Shown: positions 1-11,380, counted from the stretch's first letter. The stretch is 64,000 nt of DNA from Chondrus crispus (GCF_000350225.1 NW_005178923.1:161866-225865); one strand, 5' to 3'. A program made the numbers and translations. The notes: generated from the letters alone by a model not told the origin.

Positions 1-195
1 TGGTCCCTCTATCGCAGTAACAACCTGCGCAAAACATGCACTATCGCATCCAACCAACCAAATACGCGCCTTGGGCGCTTCCGCCGCCGCCAAGAGCAGC
101 AAGACATCCAAGAACATATCAACGACCTATTACGCAACTGCGAACTTCAAGAACAAAATCACTTCACCACCAACCACACAAACATTCAAGCCAAG

Positions 196-1093
196 ATGTC
201 CAACTCCGACAGCCCCAAACTACCCAAGCTCTCGTACAACAACTTCCATTTTTGGAAGTCCTCGCTAAAGATCAACGCCTCTCTGCACGACGCTGACACA
301 ATCCTTGCCTCCCCGGTACTACTCACACCGGTCGACCCTGCCGCTGCCTCAACTTACAACAAGAAAGTAAACAAGCTCAAAGCCCTGATCATCCAAAGCC
401 TCCCAGATGAAATTGTTACGAAACTACCGACAAATCAGCGACGAACGCGCAACTGTCAAGATCATGATACAAGGCCTCCGCAAGTACCCCAACTTCACAA
501 ACCTCGCCATCATACTAACCGGCAACCCACCGTCCAGCATACAAGCATTCTCAAATTACATCCGACAAGCACTTCTACTACAGGACGACGGACCCACATT
601 ACCGCCCGTTCAATCTATGGCCCGCCCCTGGAGCGGACCCAGCTATGGTGATGACAGGCGCATACAGCAACGCCAAACCCCGCCCAGCGACAAGAATTGC
701 CCCAAACCGCACGGCTGGAATGGTAAATGGTGTACGTACCATGCATCCACCACCCACGACACGCATGCGTGCCGCGTAAAGTATCGTCAAAGAAGCGGAC
801 CCCAACGGCGACAAACCCACTACCGCGCGCGCCAAGTCCAAGGAGAAGCCGAAACCAACCCTCTGATGCAGGAACTCGCCCTGCGCCTTTCCACTCTGGA
901 ACAAGCCATGGACACAGCCAACGATTCGGCCATGCACAACGGTAAGTCATACATTCTCGACTCCGCAGCCAACCCATCGTACACCAACGCACCGCACAGC
1001 ACCATGACTCCTATCACCACACCTCTTCAAACGAGCACCGCTGACAGACGCCCCCACAAAATCACGCACAAGGACAGATCGCCGTACAGATGA
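196..1093 (+). pseudogene. copia-1 gag with protease-like motif, frameshifted
   Basis: The first frame from 196 begins MSNSDSPKLPKLSYNNFHFW and runs to about 405 (KLKALIIQSLPDEIV). It then continues in the next frame (ERATVKIMIQGLRKYPNF), so a single-base frameshift lies near 405-430. The layout matches copia gag: an N-terminal domain ending in a 'KALIIQSL' helix. No zinc knuckle is visible. Near 955-985 the frame reads YILDSAANPSYTN, in the place where copia proteases have D-S/T-G-A. The glycine is replaced by alanine, which should be damaging. The frame stops at 1093, overlapping the pol frame by 4 bases (ATGA). That could be a natural frame boundary or another lesion. Copia-2 has the related reading LDSVAYPSH at the same place, so the missing Gly may be old in this lineage. 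Confidence 0.7.
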
Positions 1094-4000
1094 GCACTAA
1101 ACGCATTCTACGTATCCCCAACGCGGTACATGCTCCAACCATACGGTCCAATCTCGTTTCCGTGCACGATCTGGCCTCAAAATATGGAAAAGTAACCTTT
1201 TTCCCTTCAACCGCCTTCGTGCACACCAAGGAAAACAGCAACCAGATTACCGCAACAGCTCGGTACCGCCACGGCAATTATGAATTAAACAGAGCAATCA
1301 CCACAACATCTGTCCAAGCCCCTCCACGCCCACGCATCCAGGCCCATATGCATGCATTTGCGGCACGAACCATACCAGCTCCGCACACCCGATCAAACAA
1401 CACCCCAAAACCACCATGCAACTCGGCACCGGAGCATCCAGCAACACTCGCCGCACCCCGCCACCTCAACGCTCGAATAAGAACCCCGAAGCCCCCTTGC
1501 ACATCACTCCGACAAGTCCCACCAGACACACCCCCTGACACCACAACAGCCGCGACCAAAACATTCCACGACTGGCACATCAAACTTGGGCATATACAAC
1601 CCAAAACAATGGTACTGATGGCGAGAAAACAGCTACTGCCTATACTACCAGAAATCATTAGCCAGAAACCACCAAAAATCACCTGCAGCGCCTGCCACAC
1701 AGCTAAGCTCAAACCCGCCCCACACCGCCTAGCGAATCATATAGCCAGGACAGGAGAACGTGTATCTTCCGATGTGCTCGGACCAGTCTCACCACCGTCA
1801 CGCATCCACCACCACCGCTACGCAATCACCTTCATCGACACAGCAACGCGGTACCTCTTCCTTGCCCTGCTCACTTCGCGCAAAGAAGTCCTTACCCAGG
1901 TAATGCACCACATCGAACGCATCAAAAATATCACAGGCCGATACCCAAGCCTGTTCATATGCGACAACGCCTCAGAATACATATCCAAAGAAGCGCAAAA
2001 CTATCATCTCCAACGAGGTATCGACCTTACCCCATCCACCGCCTACACACCCCAAGAGAATTCCGTTGCAGAAAGGATTAATCAAACACTCATGCGCCAC
2101 GCCCGTGCAGCGCTTCGGCATAGCTGCCTAGACGACAGCTTCTGGGCAGACGCGCTACGCGACGCAGCCTTCAAATATAACCTGACCTACCACACCGGCG
2201 TCGGCAACCTTCCCCATACACTGTGGCACCGGCGCCCCCCGGTCATTAGTCAAATACTAGCCTTCGGACAACTTGGCTCCATACCCTCACTCATCCCGAT
2301 CAAAAAGAAGCTGCAAACTAGGGCTGAACCTGTTCGTTACATGCACGGAATCGACGAAAATCACATTCGCATATACAATCTCCGAAATCACAAATACCAA
2401 ACCGCCCGCACTGTCAACTTCTCGCCGTATGCCCACAGATTGGATCCGTGCCGACACTCCACCATAGCCTTCCACACAGAAACGCCAACGGTTCACCAGC
2501 TCTCCGAACAAAAACGGTCAACCCGCAAAAAGCCCTCTTCCCAACGCAATGTACCTGAGACAATCACAACCAACACACTGCCACCCCGCTCTACCGCCCA
2601 TGCAAGGAAATACCCAGACGCCAACTTATGGCAAGTAGCCCACGACAGCGAACTAGAGCAGCTTGACGCGAAAAAGGCCATAAGATGGGCGCCAAAATCA
2701 GAACTACCACCACGACACTTGATAATCCCCACTACCTGGACATACTGATACAAAACCTCGTCAAACGGAGCTACAGGGAAAGCCCGTTGCTCAATCAGGG
2801 GGGACCGAATGCTGCCAAACGTACACTTCGATCCAACTAAAACAGCAAGCTTCATGGCAGACAAAGCCACGGTCCACCTGATCATAGCCATCACCGCCGC
2901 CCACAGGCTGCATGTCGAGCACTTCGATATCAAATGCGCATACCTTCACGAATCATATAATCACGACAAGCCAGTATACGTCTGGCAACGACGCAAATTT
3001 GACGGCTCTCTCAGCCACCCGCACCCAGTTGGGCAACTGCAAGGCAATATATATGGCACGCCCCCTGCAGGTTACATATTCTCTACAGCCTTACACCGGT
3101 ATCTCAAGGATAATGGTTATCGCCAACTCCAGTCAGATGTCTCCCTGTTCATTCGTACCAAAGGCGCAGACTACACCTTAGTAGTAGTGTCCATGGACGA
3201 CTTTTTAGTGGCAGCAACAAGGCATAACCTCATTGACGACTTCCACAACACCCTCTCCAAGAAATACAACGTCAAGCGACTCGGACGTCCAAAATCCTAC
3301 TTGAACTGGCATTTCTCCTTTACAGATAAGGGAATACATGTCTCACAACCTGCCTACATCACCAAGATCGCTGAACGTTTGAAAATGAGTAACGCAAACA
3401 CCAAGAAATACCCGTACAGATCAGGAATTAATCTTGATCCGCCTGCAGACGACGAACCAGAAATCACAAGCTCGAAACTGTATAGGGAAGTGGTTGGAGA
3501 TCTCCGATATCTGGCAGACTGCACGAGATTTGACATAGCATACATTACCGCTGCCCTAGCCAGGGCCCTTTCCAAGCCAACAGAGAGACACTGGCAACAT
3601 CTAAAGCGGACCATTCGGTACCTGCTTCACACACCCACACACGGAATATTATACCAGTTCGACAAACCAATACATCTCACCAGCTTCGCTGGCGCAGACT
3701 ACGCGCGCTGCGGCGTCACTGGCAAATCAGTCTCCGGGCATGTCCATCTTGTTGGAGGATCACCAGTGCACTGGCGCTCAAAGCGGCAAGACACAGTTGC
3801 CTTATCAACTTGCCAAGCTGAGTACGTGTCCGCAGCCCAGGCATTCCCGGACATAATCTGGTTGAAAGACATGCTGCAGGAGCTCCCCATAAACTACAAG
3901 GGGCCGCCGCTCGTGAATGTCGACAACAATTCTGCGGTCCAAGTCGCCACCAATGTGGCACCAACACGCAAACGGAAGTACATCAATATTCGCTTCCATT

Positions 4001-4239
4001 ACCTTCAGGATCACGTTACAGAAGCCACTATAACGCCCAAGCACGTCCCCAGGACAGAGATGCTAGCCGACCCACTCACTAAACCACTAAGTGAGGCATT
4101 GTTCACCTCGCTGCGCACGAAAATGCGCCTCTGTCCTCTCGCACCCACTCCGCGCGGTGGGGGGACTGACACGCCGCAAGCAGCTCCTACACAACGCATG
4201 AGTGGTCGCGGAGTAGTAGAGCATCCGACACGCCGCTGA
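1090..4239 (+). pseudogene. copia-1 pol (integrase, reverse transcriptase, RNase H), one nonsense codon
   Basis: From 1090 the frame holds the GAG-pre-integrase region (NLVSVHDLASKYG), then an integrase zinc-binding region (HIKLGH ... CSACHTAK, about 1575-1710). The integrase core follows with catalytic acidic residues in SSDVLGP, CDNASEY and ENSVAERIN. A TGA at 2746-2748 interrupts the same frame; coding continues on the other side to 4239. The second half carries reverse transcriptase with VSMDDF (about 3187-3204). It also carries RNase H with D, E and D in GADYARCG, CQAEYVSAA and VDNNSAVQ, and the usual C-terminal LADPLTKPL. Apart from the one stop codon the reading is well conserved, so inactivation looks moderately recent. 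Close relative of copia-2 further right, on the opposite strand. Confidence 0.85.
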
Positions 4240-4248
4240 CACGCCGCA
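4167..4248 (+). repeat. copia-1 probable 3' LTR start with a thrice-repeated GACACGCCGC motif
   Basis: GACACGCCGC occurs at 4168-4177, 4227-4236 and 4238-4247. The first is preceded by a G-rich polypurine tract, as expected of a 3' LTR start, and the extended form TGACACGCCGC recurs 70 bp downstream. Copia-2 shows the same arrangement, with its LTR start motif repeated inside the LTR. The right boundary of the LTR could not be placed because no second copy lies in the window. Confidence 0.45.
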
Positions 4249-4531
4249 TTACAGTAGCGACGGCGCCTTCAGCCAGGAGAGACATAGATAGAGAGTAAAC
4301 ACCTTGAAGACCACCTCGAGAGGAGGGGGTCACAAGAGTCTTTCTCAATTTTCACCCTCACACGTAATAATGCGGACTGCACTAATATGTGTATACGCAC
4401 TATATGCATCACAACCTAAGATAGAGTGCACCAGACTAATTTTTAATGAAAATATTAGTGAAGACTACACCGTTTTGATAAACACGCTATTGCCCAATCA
4501 TAACCCGTCCATGTTAGCATATCAACACATT

Positions 4532-4880
4532 TTACTCATCATCAACATCAACGACGGGAGCGTCATGGAAGTGATTTCTATACTTCTGCACTATCTCTTG
4601 TAATTTTGGAAACAGCTGGGATTCTTCCCATTGTCCGTTGATGAATTTTCCGAAAAGCCGCTGCGAACCACTTTCGCATAATGACATCCATCTTATATCT
4701 ATCTCATCGTCCACGCCATGCGTCCTTTAATTTTTGGATGACAAAGGAATCCGCCGACTGAATCAAATCTGTGGCGTTAGGCGGAAAAGGCGTAGCTCCG
4801 TGTTACATGCTTGTAATGCCTGCTCCAAATTCTCCGACATCCCATGCCCCCCAAAATGGTCAACAAACAAAATACGTTCC
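4532..4880 (-). pseudogene. pogo-like transposase, C-terminal part (after copia-3)
   Basis: Immediately left of the copia-3 5' LTR the minus strand reads RILFVDHFGGHG, the second catalytic Asp region, then NTELRLF. A one-base frameshift follows, after which PPNATDLIQSADSFVIQKLK is readable; this has the third catalytic Asp. The tail in a further frame (MDDEIDIRWMSLCESGSQ) ends at 4532 with VDVDDE. The N-terminal part at 11632-12883 ends exactly where this piece would begin. Two frameshifts here plus one stop in the other half make the gene dead. Confidence 0.7.
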
Positions 4881-5131
4881 TGTGAAAACTGCAGAAGTTG
4901 ATTGGCGCGTGTTTTTCTCCACGCGCTGTAAGGACAAGATACTCTAGTAATTTCTCTCTGTAGTGAGTATATAAGTCCCCCCGATGATTCCGAGTAACGG
5001 GCGTCGGGGGATGGTAGAGGGAAGACACACACCGTACGTATCGAGTCGTTCACCGACTCTCGTACAGTAAAGAACTGCCGGTCGTCGGCAGTTTTCCCTC
5101 GAATTTCTCCATTTTAGTGGCAAATTCCACA
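4881..5131 (+). repeat. copia-3 5' LTR
   Basis: 251 bp, TGTGAAAACT...AAATTCCACA. It contains a TATA box (TATATAAG, 4968-4975) and a short hairpin (AACTGCCG / CGGCAGTT, about 5073-5093) followed by a T-run. Sequence immediately downstream (TTCATGAATTAATTTTTTGCC) does not resemble the usual initiator-tRNA primer site. Confidence 0.93.
4968..4975 (+). promoter_or_regulatory. TATA box of the copia-3 5' LTR
   Basis: TATATAAG, preceded by GTGAG and followed by TCCCCCC. An identical copy lies at 11468-11475 in the 3' LTR. It is placed as expected for the U3/R start of an LTR promoter. Confidence 0.6.
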
Positions 5132-6472
5132 TTCATGAATTAATTTTTTGCCTGAGAACAGAAAAACCCTACCCGTGATCTCCACTTTTTCTCTTCTTGT
5201 CCGGCGTCGCGCAGTGGCTGTCCGCCCTTCTCCGTCGTACCTAACCGCCCCGCCGCTCGCCGCAGTCTACCGCTCACCGCGACGTGCCGCTGGCCGCGCC
5301 CCGCCGCTCGCCGCAGTCTACCGCTCACCGCGACGTGCCGCTGGCCGCGCCCCGCCTCTGGCCACTCCCCGCCGCTCGCCGCAGTCTGCCGCTCGCTGCA
5401 CCCCGCCGATCGCCGCACCCCGTCGGTTGCGGTACTCTGTGGCTTACTGCTTGCCGCTTCCTACTGCGTGCTGCTCCTGGCTGCTTTCTGTTCTTTTTGT
5501 TCGCAGCTCCTTGCCGCTCGCTGCTCCTCGCCGCTCGCTGATCCTTGCCGCTCGCTGCGCACTGCAGCTCGTCAAGCCCCGCCGTCGCACTTTTCCGTGC
5601 CGCCTCTTGCTCACGGTACCGCCAAATCTCGCTCTGACGGTGACGCCGCCTCTCTCTCACACTTGGACGCCGCCTTGCTCCGATTGTGACGCCGCCTCGC
5701 GCTCCACTGTGCCGCCACCAGACACAACGCCACACCGCTCACGCTGCGTTACCGCCTCTCCCCGCGCTTGCTGCCGTGTCGCTACCGCCACACCGCCTCC
5801 TAAAGGGTACACTATTGCCACTCCCTGCCGCGTTACGGTCCAGCTGCCGTAACCAAATCACCGCCTCAAAGACAACACGCTGCCACCGGCCGTGCCAAAG
5901 ACCTCACACGTGACTAGCACATCGAAGACTGCGGCTGTGAGCAGAGTCCCAGTACATCCTTTCGATTACCAACGACTACTCTAGTGGACAATTCTTTTCC
6001 CCGAGAGCGATAGCGAGGGCGGCAACTTGAACCAAAAGTGAGGAAGTGTTAGTGAGTCCCCACCGGTTCGCTGTTTTGGCAGTGGGCGGATAACGGTGTT
6101 TGGTCGAAAGGCCTGGTGACCACACAGCGACCGATCTGGACGGGGTGTTGTACCGACGGGGAGGGTTTGAGAAACTAGTCTAGTCGCGTCGCGCAAGCTT
6201 CCTGAAAGGGAGTGCACAGCCTTTAGCCAGTGTAGCGGCTGCTGTGGATCTCTCGTAAGGATCGTCGCGCCCGCTCCAGCAAACGCAGGAGTGGGTAGAC
6301 AGCTGAAGTCGTTTCCGACCCGGAAGGTCTCCGGGTGCCGAAGGTCAGACCTTCCCGTCGTGGGACGGTATCCCTCCAAGGACTTCCCCTGTAGAGGACA
6401 GGGCGCCAAGGGTCGGAGTACCATTTCAAGGTTGAAATTTTTGCCGTAGCCGAACTTGTACCAACACTGAAA
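5132..6472 (+). other. copia-3 long 5' leader, C-rich and non-coding
   Basis: 1.34 kb between LTR and gag start. The first ~700 bases are extremely rich in CGCTCGCCGC-type runs, and open frames there have low-complexity Arg/Pro/Ala/Ser translations, so I do not call a gene. The last 500 bases before the gag ATG are of ordinary composition. Such a leader could hold packaging or translation signals; that is inference only. Confidence 0.6.
5251..5352 (+). repeat. 51-bp tandem repeat, two copies, in the copia-3 leader
   Basis: A 51-bp unit starting CGCCGCTCGCCGCAGTCTAC is repeated exactly at 5251-5301 and 5302-5352. Shorter CCGCTCGCCGC fragments continue to about 5560. Confidence 0.85.
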
Positions 6473-9400
6473 ATGTCACAACAGCAGGAAACATCAGATG
6501 CAACCTCGCCTTCGGGATCCCGGCAACAGGCAGAACCCCGCTTCATGCACCACGTCCCTCTGGCTGACCTTAACGACAAACAGAAGGGATTCGTGTCCTC
6601 TGTACGCCATTTAGAAGCCACTGAGGCTGCCCAAGGGGATGGTCTTCTACGCATATTCGCAGACATGTTCCCTCCCGCAGACCTTTTTTCAAAGGAACTC
6701 TGTGAACTACCGGCAGTCTACACTGAGCTCCGCAACTTCCTTGATTCACACGGAGCTAACATGCAGCAGCACTCCTCTCGCCGCATCATGATGACTCTTG
6801 CTCATAATATATACGAAGAGCAAGAAGATCAACAAGCTGCGATTGGCATCGTCACCGAGATCATCGCTGCAGGTCGTCGAATGAGGACCGATCTTTCCCG
6901 GACGGACAACAACCGCCAAGGAGAGTCGCAATCACGCTCTGCCTCCTCCTCCACCGCAAGTGCCCCTGATAGACTAGCACACAATGTTGCCATGCGTCTC
7001 AGAGACAGGGATAAAAAGTTTAGCGGGGCGCTTGGTGAGTCGTGGATGGAGTTCGTGGATGAGTACATGCAAGTATGCCGAGATTATTCTCTGTCTCCAA
7101 CACAAAAGCTTCACTACATGCACAATCTCCTATCCGGGGATGCGAAGAGGTTCTACCTGGATCGAGTAGATGGCTATGCAACCTCATACCAACAAGCCAT
7201 AGATCTGGTTGAGAATGAATACAATTCCCCTGTTAGACAGGCAAGGGTGAAAAACTACCTCAACACTTTGCGGATCTCTACGTTCGTTTCAGATGGGCTA
7301 GATGAGTCTGCGGCACTATCCAAAATCTATAAGGTGATCACGAAGTTGTCTCGTCAAGGACCTGCTTCCCATCGCGGTGATGCACATAAAGTAGAATTCC
7401 TTCGGAACGCAGTCGTTGGATCTGGGTGGTCCCATGAGCCGCTGAGCAGGGTGGCAACGCACGGTCTCTCTTTCCAACAGCTCTACGGCGAACTGGAGGC
7501 TGCTCTCCAACTCCAGAAGGAAGCAAAGCAAGCCATGTTGAGAGATGCCGCAACAAAAACCAAAGACCTTGGCTACGACGATGAGGTCCCAGGGATACTC
7601 TTCGCAGGTCAGACCCGGTATGCCAAACATCCATCTCGTAATCGCTTCTTCAGAAGTTCAAGGGGTTTCAGCACTCCGTCATCTAGACCGAGAACCAGTT
7701 TCGATCCACTTAGCATTCAAGGGTGTTTCAACTGTGAAGACAAAACACATACCATTCGAGACTGCCCGCGGCCGATAAACGCAGCTAAAGCCGCTGCTAA
7801 CAAACTGGACTACTTTCGAAAAAGGAAACAGACTGGAGAACGTTCTGTACACCTCGTTCTTGCTCAATTATGTCAGCAACTCGACCAAGGATCTGCTTCC
7901 GGCGCCGGAGAAGAGGTCGAGGAGAAAGACATCCCAGAGAAGCAGACTGATCGTGAGATCTTTGAATGCATCTTGGAGGAGTCTAGCCATTACGACGTTG
8001 ACTGCACTTCCCCACGCCCTCTACATTCAAACGAAACTTTATCTCAGGAAGAAGATTCCCTCCATCCATACTTCTCGCAGCAAGATAGAGAAGACTACGT
8101 ATTCGTCGTGTACGAAGGGGATAACGCCTCAATATTCAAGTCTGACCATGTGTTCGGTACCGACAAGGACGTTCCCTTCCTAGGCGCATGTATCGATACG
8201 GGAGCACAAAAGTCTGTCATCCGAAAACAACAAGCCCTGGCGTACTTCAGGCTTATCGGGGAGGAGTTCAGGCCGCACCAGGACGGGCATGACCTTAAGT
8301 TCAAGTTTGGAAGCCGCCGCCACATCGGACTTGGTCGTATTGAGATAAGGATTCCCATCAATGGAACGCACGTTCTATGCCCGAACATCGAAGTGGTTGA
8401 TGTAGACGTCCCGCTACTCCTCGGCCTAGACTTTCTCGACGAGTACAAGATGATCGTTGATGCGGCAAATGATTTACTCGAATCGAAGATCCGCGCTTGG
8501 TCATTCCCTTTAACGCGGAAACTGGGACATCTATATCTTGAATGGGACTACGGAACATTCTACACATCAGAGGAACTGTTGAAGCTGCACAAACACTTCT
8601 TTCATCCAGATTCAGGACGTCTCTACGCAATGCTAAAGCGGGCCGACAATGCGAGTACAACTCCATCTGATCTTAAAGAACTGGAGAGGGTCGCATCGCA
8701 GTGTGACGTTTGCCAGAGAAACATGGCCGCTCCGAGCAGATTCAGAACCGCTCTTCCGTCCGATGATGTCGTGTTCAATAGGTGCGTTTGTATGGACATT
8801 ATGTTCCTCGAGGGGAAGGCAGTATTGCATATGGTGGACAAGGACACTAAGTTCAGTGCAGCTGCTTTCCTCCCGAAACAGACTGTCGACGAGTTGTGGA
8901 GCACATACTTGTCGCACTGGGTCCTTCCCTACATCGGTCACGCGCTTGAGATACACGCAGATCAAGGCCCCCAGTTCCGCTCTCGCAGGTTCGCGTCCTA
9001 CACGAGCATGGAGGGAGTTCAGCTTTGCTTATCGGGTGTCGAAAGCCACAACAGCCTAGGCGTCGGAGAGAGGTATCACCACTACCTGCGTCGTATTTTT
9101 CGCAAGATACGCGATGAGTTTTCTGATATACCAATGAAAGATGCATTAAGACTAGCTACAAAAGCCATGAATGATACCGCAGGACCAAAGGGTTTGGTAC
9201 CAAGCCTTCTGGTGTTTGGAGTTATGCCAAGAATCCTTCTTCCAGGATCTGTCCAGCTACCTGGCCAAGTCCACCGCATGAATGCCATGCAGGCAGCACG
9301 AAAGGATATGTCTAAAGAGGTTGCCCGTAGCCGGCTTAGCACAGCGTTGAGATCAAATGTTCCGGCTGCCACCAACCGCGATATCAGCATAGGCCCCGAA

Positions 9401-11275
9401 GTGCTTGTCTTTAAAGAACCTTCCGTGAACAAATGGGTTGGACCATTTCATGTGCTCGACGTGAGAGACAAGTCAGTGTTCATCAATTCCCAAGGACGTA
9501 CAACACAAATGTCTATCGACAAAGTGAGGCCGTACTTGCGTCCAATGCATAACGAAAAGCCAAGCACTACGGAACCCAGTGAGTACAACCCGAGCGATAA
9601 TACCATAAGCAAGGGTCTGTCGCCAGCAGAGGCATCAAATGCATGGCTAGAGTCCCTTCGCGATCCGTTACAGGATCTATTCTCATCACCGGCTGAGGAC
9701 AACGCAATATCTCCTGACGAATTTCATATGGAGTTCGCCACATTCCTAACGGAGGTTATTGAATCATCCGATCCTCGATCTAAGAACTCTGCCTTCTTGT
9801 CAGCCATGAAGAAGGAAGTGAGAGGCTTAGAAGATCGCGGTGTTTGGGTTAGGATGTCAAAGAAGGACCTTCCGGAGAATGCAAATGTGCTAGGCGGTCG
9901 CTTCGTCCTCACATTGAAGAACGCTGGCTCTGAACGTGAGACCCCGAAAGCGCGCTTCGTTGCTCAAGGTTTCTCAGATAGGGAAAAGGACTACATAATC
10001 CACAATGTTACCTCACTAAGACAAAGCTCGGTTCGAATGATTGCATCCTTTGCTGCGTCGAAAAGGTTTCGAATCTTCAGCCACGACGTCACCCAAGCAT
10101 ATACACAAAGTGATGAATGTCTTTTGCGTGAGCTCTACCTTCAGCCGAAACCAGCAGATGCTCCCTTGTTCTCTCTTAATGCGCGCCAAGTGTTGAAGTT
10201 GATCAAGCCGATATACGGGACCACTGATGCCGGTGATTACTGGAATGTGACGGTGGACAAGCATGCCAAGAGCGATCTAGGCATGGAACCGCTCACAGGT
10301 GACTCGTCTCTGTATCTTAAGATTGATGCAGATGAAGAAGATGCTTCTGGACTAATGGGAATGCTAGTAGACGACGGACTACTGTGTGGTAACGACGCTT
10401 TCCAGCGCCTCACCGAAGCTACACTGCATAAATTTGACTCGCGGCCAAGACAGTGGGATAAGGTCGAATTTTATGGCATGCAAATCGAATCTACGCCTGG
10501 TGGTAGTGTTCGAATTCATCAACCCGACCACATCCAGAGGATTGAGATGTTACCTGAAGATGCAACGTTCGAGCACTTTCGTAGCGCTCGTGCGGCATTA
10601 GCCTGGATCACCCACACGAGGCCAGACATCGCCTGCTACGTAAATAAAGCAGCACAAGTCACAGAGAAAGCCTTCGAAAGGAGGCATATCGAGGCATTCA
10701 ATCGATGCATCAAGTACCTAAAAAGAGAGCCTTTACAATTGAGTTTCGATCCGCTAAATATCGAAACATTGCAGATTCGTGTCTATGCGGACGCCGCCTT
10801 TGGTACCAATTTGGATTGCAGCTCACAACTTGGGTACGTAATTATGCTATGCGATGCGAACAACGCCGCTCATATTATCGACTTCTCCAGCAAAAAATCA
10901 AGAAGAGTTGTCAGATCGATAATGGGAGGAGAGATATTTGCCTTGGCAGATGGTTTCGATCGTGTGTTTATGTTAAGGCATGATCTGGAGCGTATGTACG
11001 CCAGAAAGATCCCGCTGTACGTTCTAACCGACTCTAAACAAGTTTTCGACACCATTACAAAGGCATCCAAAACAACCGAACGAAGACTCCTCATCGATAT
11101 TGCTGCTGCTCGTCAAGCCTACAATCGCCAGGAAATATCAAACATTGGTCTAGTTGCATCGGAAGACATGGTTGCAGATGGACTTACGAAGTCGAATGCT
11201 GGGGCATCATTGATTAAGGTTTTAAGATCCGGCCACAATGCACTCAAGGTGAAACAGTGGATTATTCGAAATTAA
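6473..11275 (+). CDS. copia-3 gag-pol polyprotein (1600 aa)
   Basis: Encodes all activities for copia retrotransposition in one frame. Gag occupies residues ~1-420 and ends in a CCHC zinc knuckle (CFNCEDKTHTIRDC, ~418-431). Protease has CIDTGAQKSV (~574). Integrase has an HHCC region (HKHFFHPD ... CDVCQRN, ~707-748) and a core with Asp in CMDIMF (~775), Asp in HADQGPQ (~830) and Glu in GVGERYH, giving the D,D-35-E spacing. Reverse transcriptase has KARFVAQGF (~1160), HDVTQAYTQ and MLVDDGLL (~1300), where the usual YVDD is LVDD. RNase H has YADAAFG, IMGGEIFA, LTDSKQVF and ADGLTK (~1440-1575). The ATG follows AAAATGTC, and there is no internal stop or frameshift over 4.8 kb. With near-identical LTRs this suggests recent activity. 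It is more distant from copia-1 and copia-2 than those are from each other. Confidence 0.95.
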   Translation: MSQQQETSDATSPSGSRQQAEPRFMHHVPLADLNDKQKGFVSSVRHLEATEAAQGDGLLRIFADMFPPADLFSKELCELPAVYTELRNFLDSHGANMQQHSSRRIMMTLAHNIYEEQEDQQAAIGIVTEIIAAGRRMRTDLSRTDNNRQGESQSRSASSSTASAPDRLAHNVAMRLRDRDKKFSGALGESWMEFVDEYMQVCRDYSLSPTQKLHYMHNLLSGDAKRFYLDRVDGYATSYQQAIDLVENEYNSPVRQARVKNYLNTLRISTFVSDGLDESAALSKIYKVITKLSRQGPASHRGDAHKVEFLRNAVVGSGWSHEPLSRVATHGLSFQQLYGELEAALQLQKEAKQAMLRDAATKTKDLGYDDEVPGILFAGQTRYAKHPSRNRFFRSSRGFSTPSSRPRTSFDPLSIQGCFNCEDKTHTIRDCPRPINAAKAAANKLDYFRKRKQTGERSVHLVLAQLCQQLDQGSASGAGEEVEEKDIPEKQTDREIFECILEESSHYDVDCTSPRPLHSNETLSQEEDSLHPYFSQQDREDYVFVVYEGDNASIFKSDHVFGTDKDVPFLGACIDTGAQKSVIRKQQALAYFRLIGEEFRPHQDGHDLKFKFGSRRHIGLGRIEIRIPINGTHVLCPNIEVVDVDVPLLLGLDFLDEYKMIVDAANDLLESKIRAWSFPLTRKLGHLYLEWDYGTFYTSEELLKLHKHFFHPDSGRLYAMLKRADNASTTPSDLKELERVASQCDVCQRNMAAPSRFRTALPSDDVVFNRCVCMDIMFLEGKAVLHMVDKDTKFSAAAFLPKQTVDELWSTYLSHWVLPYIGHALEIHADQGPQFRSRRFASYTSMEGVQLCLSGVESHNSLGVGERYHHYLRRIFRKIRDEFSDIPMKDALRLATKAMNDTAGPKGLVPSLLVFGVMPRILLPGSVQLPGQVHRMNAMQAARKDMSKEVARSRLSTALRSNVPAATNRDISIGPEVLVFKEPSVNKWVGPFHVLDVRDKSVFINSQGRTTQMSIDKVRPYLRPMHNEKPSTTEPSEYNPSDNTISKGLSPAEASNAWLESLRDPLQDLFSSPAEDNAISPDEFHMEFATFLTEVIESSDPRSKNSAFLSAMKKEVRGLEDRGVWVRMSKKDLPENANVLGGRFVLTLKNAGSERETPKARFVAQGFSDREKDYIIHNVTSLRQSSVRMIASFAASKRFRIFSHDVTQAYTQSDECLLRELYLQPKPADAPLFSLNARQVLKLIKPIYGTTDAGDYWNVTVDKHAKSDLGMEPLTGDSSLYLKIDADEEDASGLMGMLVDDGLLCGNDAFQRLTEATLHKFDSRPRQWDKVEFYGMQIESTPGGSVRIHQPDHIQRIEMLPEDATFEHFRSARAALAWITHTRPDIACYVNKAAQVTEKAFERRHIEAFNRCIKYLKREPLQLSFDPLNIETLQIRVYADAAFGTNLDCSSQLGYVIMLCDANNAAHIIDFSSKKSRRVVRSIMGGEIFALADGFDRVFMLRHDLERMYARKIPLYVLTDSKQVFDTITKASKTTERRLLIDIAAARQAYNRQEISNIGLVASEDMVADGLTKSNAGASLIKVLRSGHNALKVKQWIIRN

Positions 11276-11380
11276 GCTATCACCATGCCTGTCCTATCGA
11301 GTCTGTTTCAGAAACTATCGAATGTCAAAAACGTGACGTCAAATTGGAGTATCTTGTTCCACCTTTTAAGAAAGTGCCAG

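Larger units (their letters stand above)
1..4345 (+). mobile_element. copia-1: degenerate Ty1/copia retrotransposon, 5' end outside the window
   Basis: The order is gag, protease-like motif, integrase, reverse transcriptase, RNase H, which is the Ty1/copia order. The upstream LTR is not in the window. A purine/G-rich tract just after the pol frame (about 4155-4166) is followed by TGACACGCCGC, a plausible start of the 3' LTR at 4167, so pol would overlap the LTR. The right end is not fixed; I place it near 4345 only because transposon-like sequence of another kind begins soon after. The frames are broken at least three times, so the element is not autonomous. Confidence 0.8.

Noticed and set aside
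1..40. TGGTCCCTCTATCGC at the window start as the copia-1 primer-binding site
   Set aside because: It begins with TGG as 3'-end primer sites do, but the upstream LTR is outside the window, so the position relative to an LTR end cannot be verified.
4881..5131. 251-bp repeat as the terminal repeat of the pogo-like transposon
   Set aside because: It is a direct, not inverted, repeat with TG...CA ends. It brackets the copia polyprotein and the transposase reading breaks exactly at its borders, so it is the copia-3 LTR.
5148..5852. A 234-codon open frame in the copia-3 leader
   Set aside because: Low-complexity Arg/Pro/Ala/Ser translation from C-rich repeats, with overlapping frames on both strands and no motif. 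Treated as non-coding leader.
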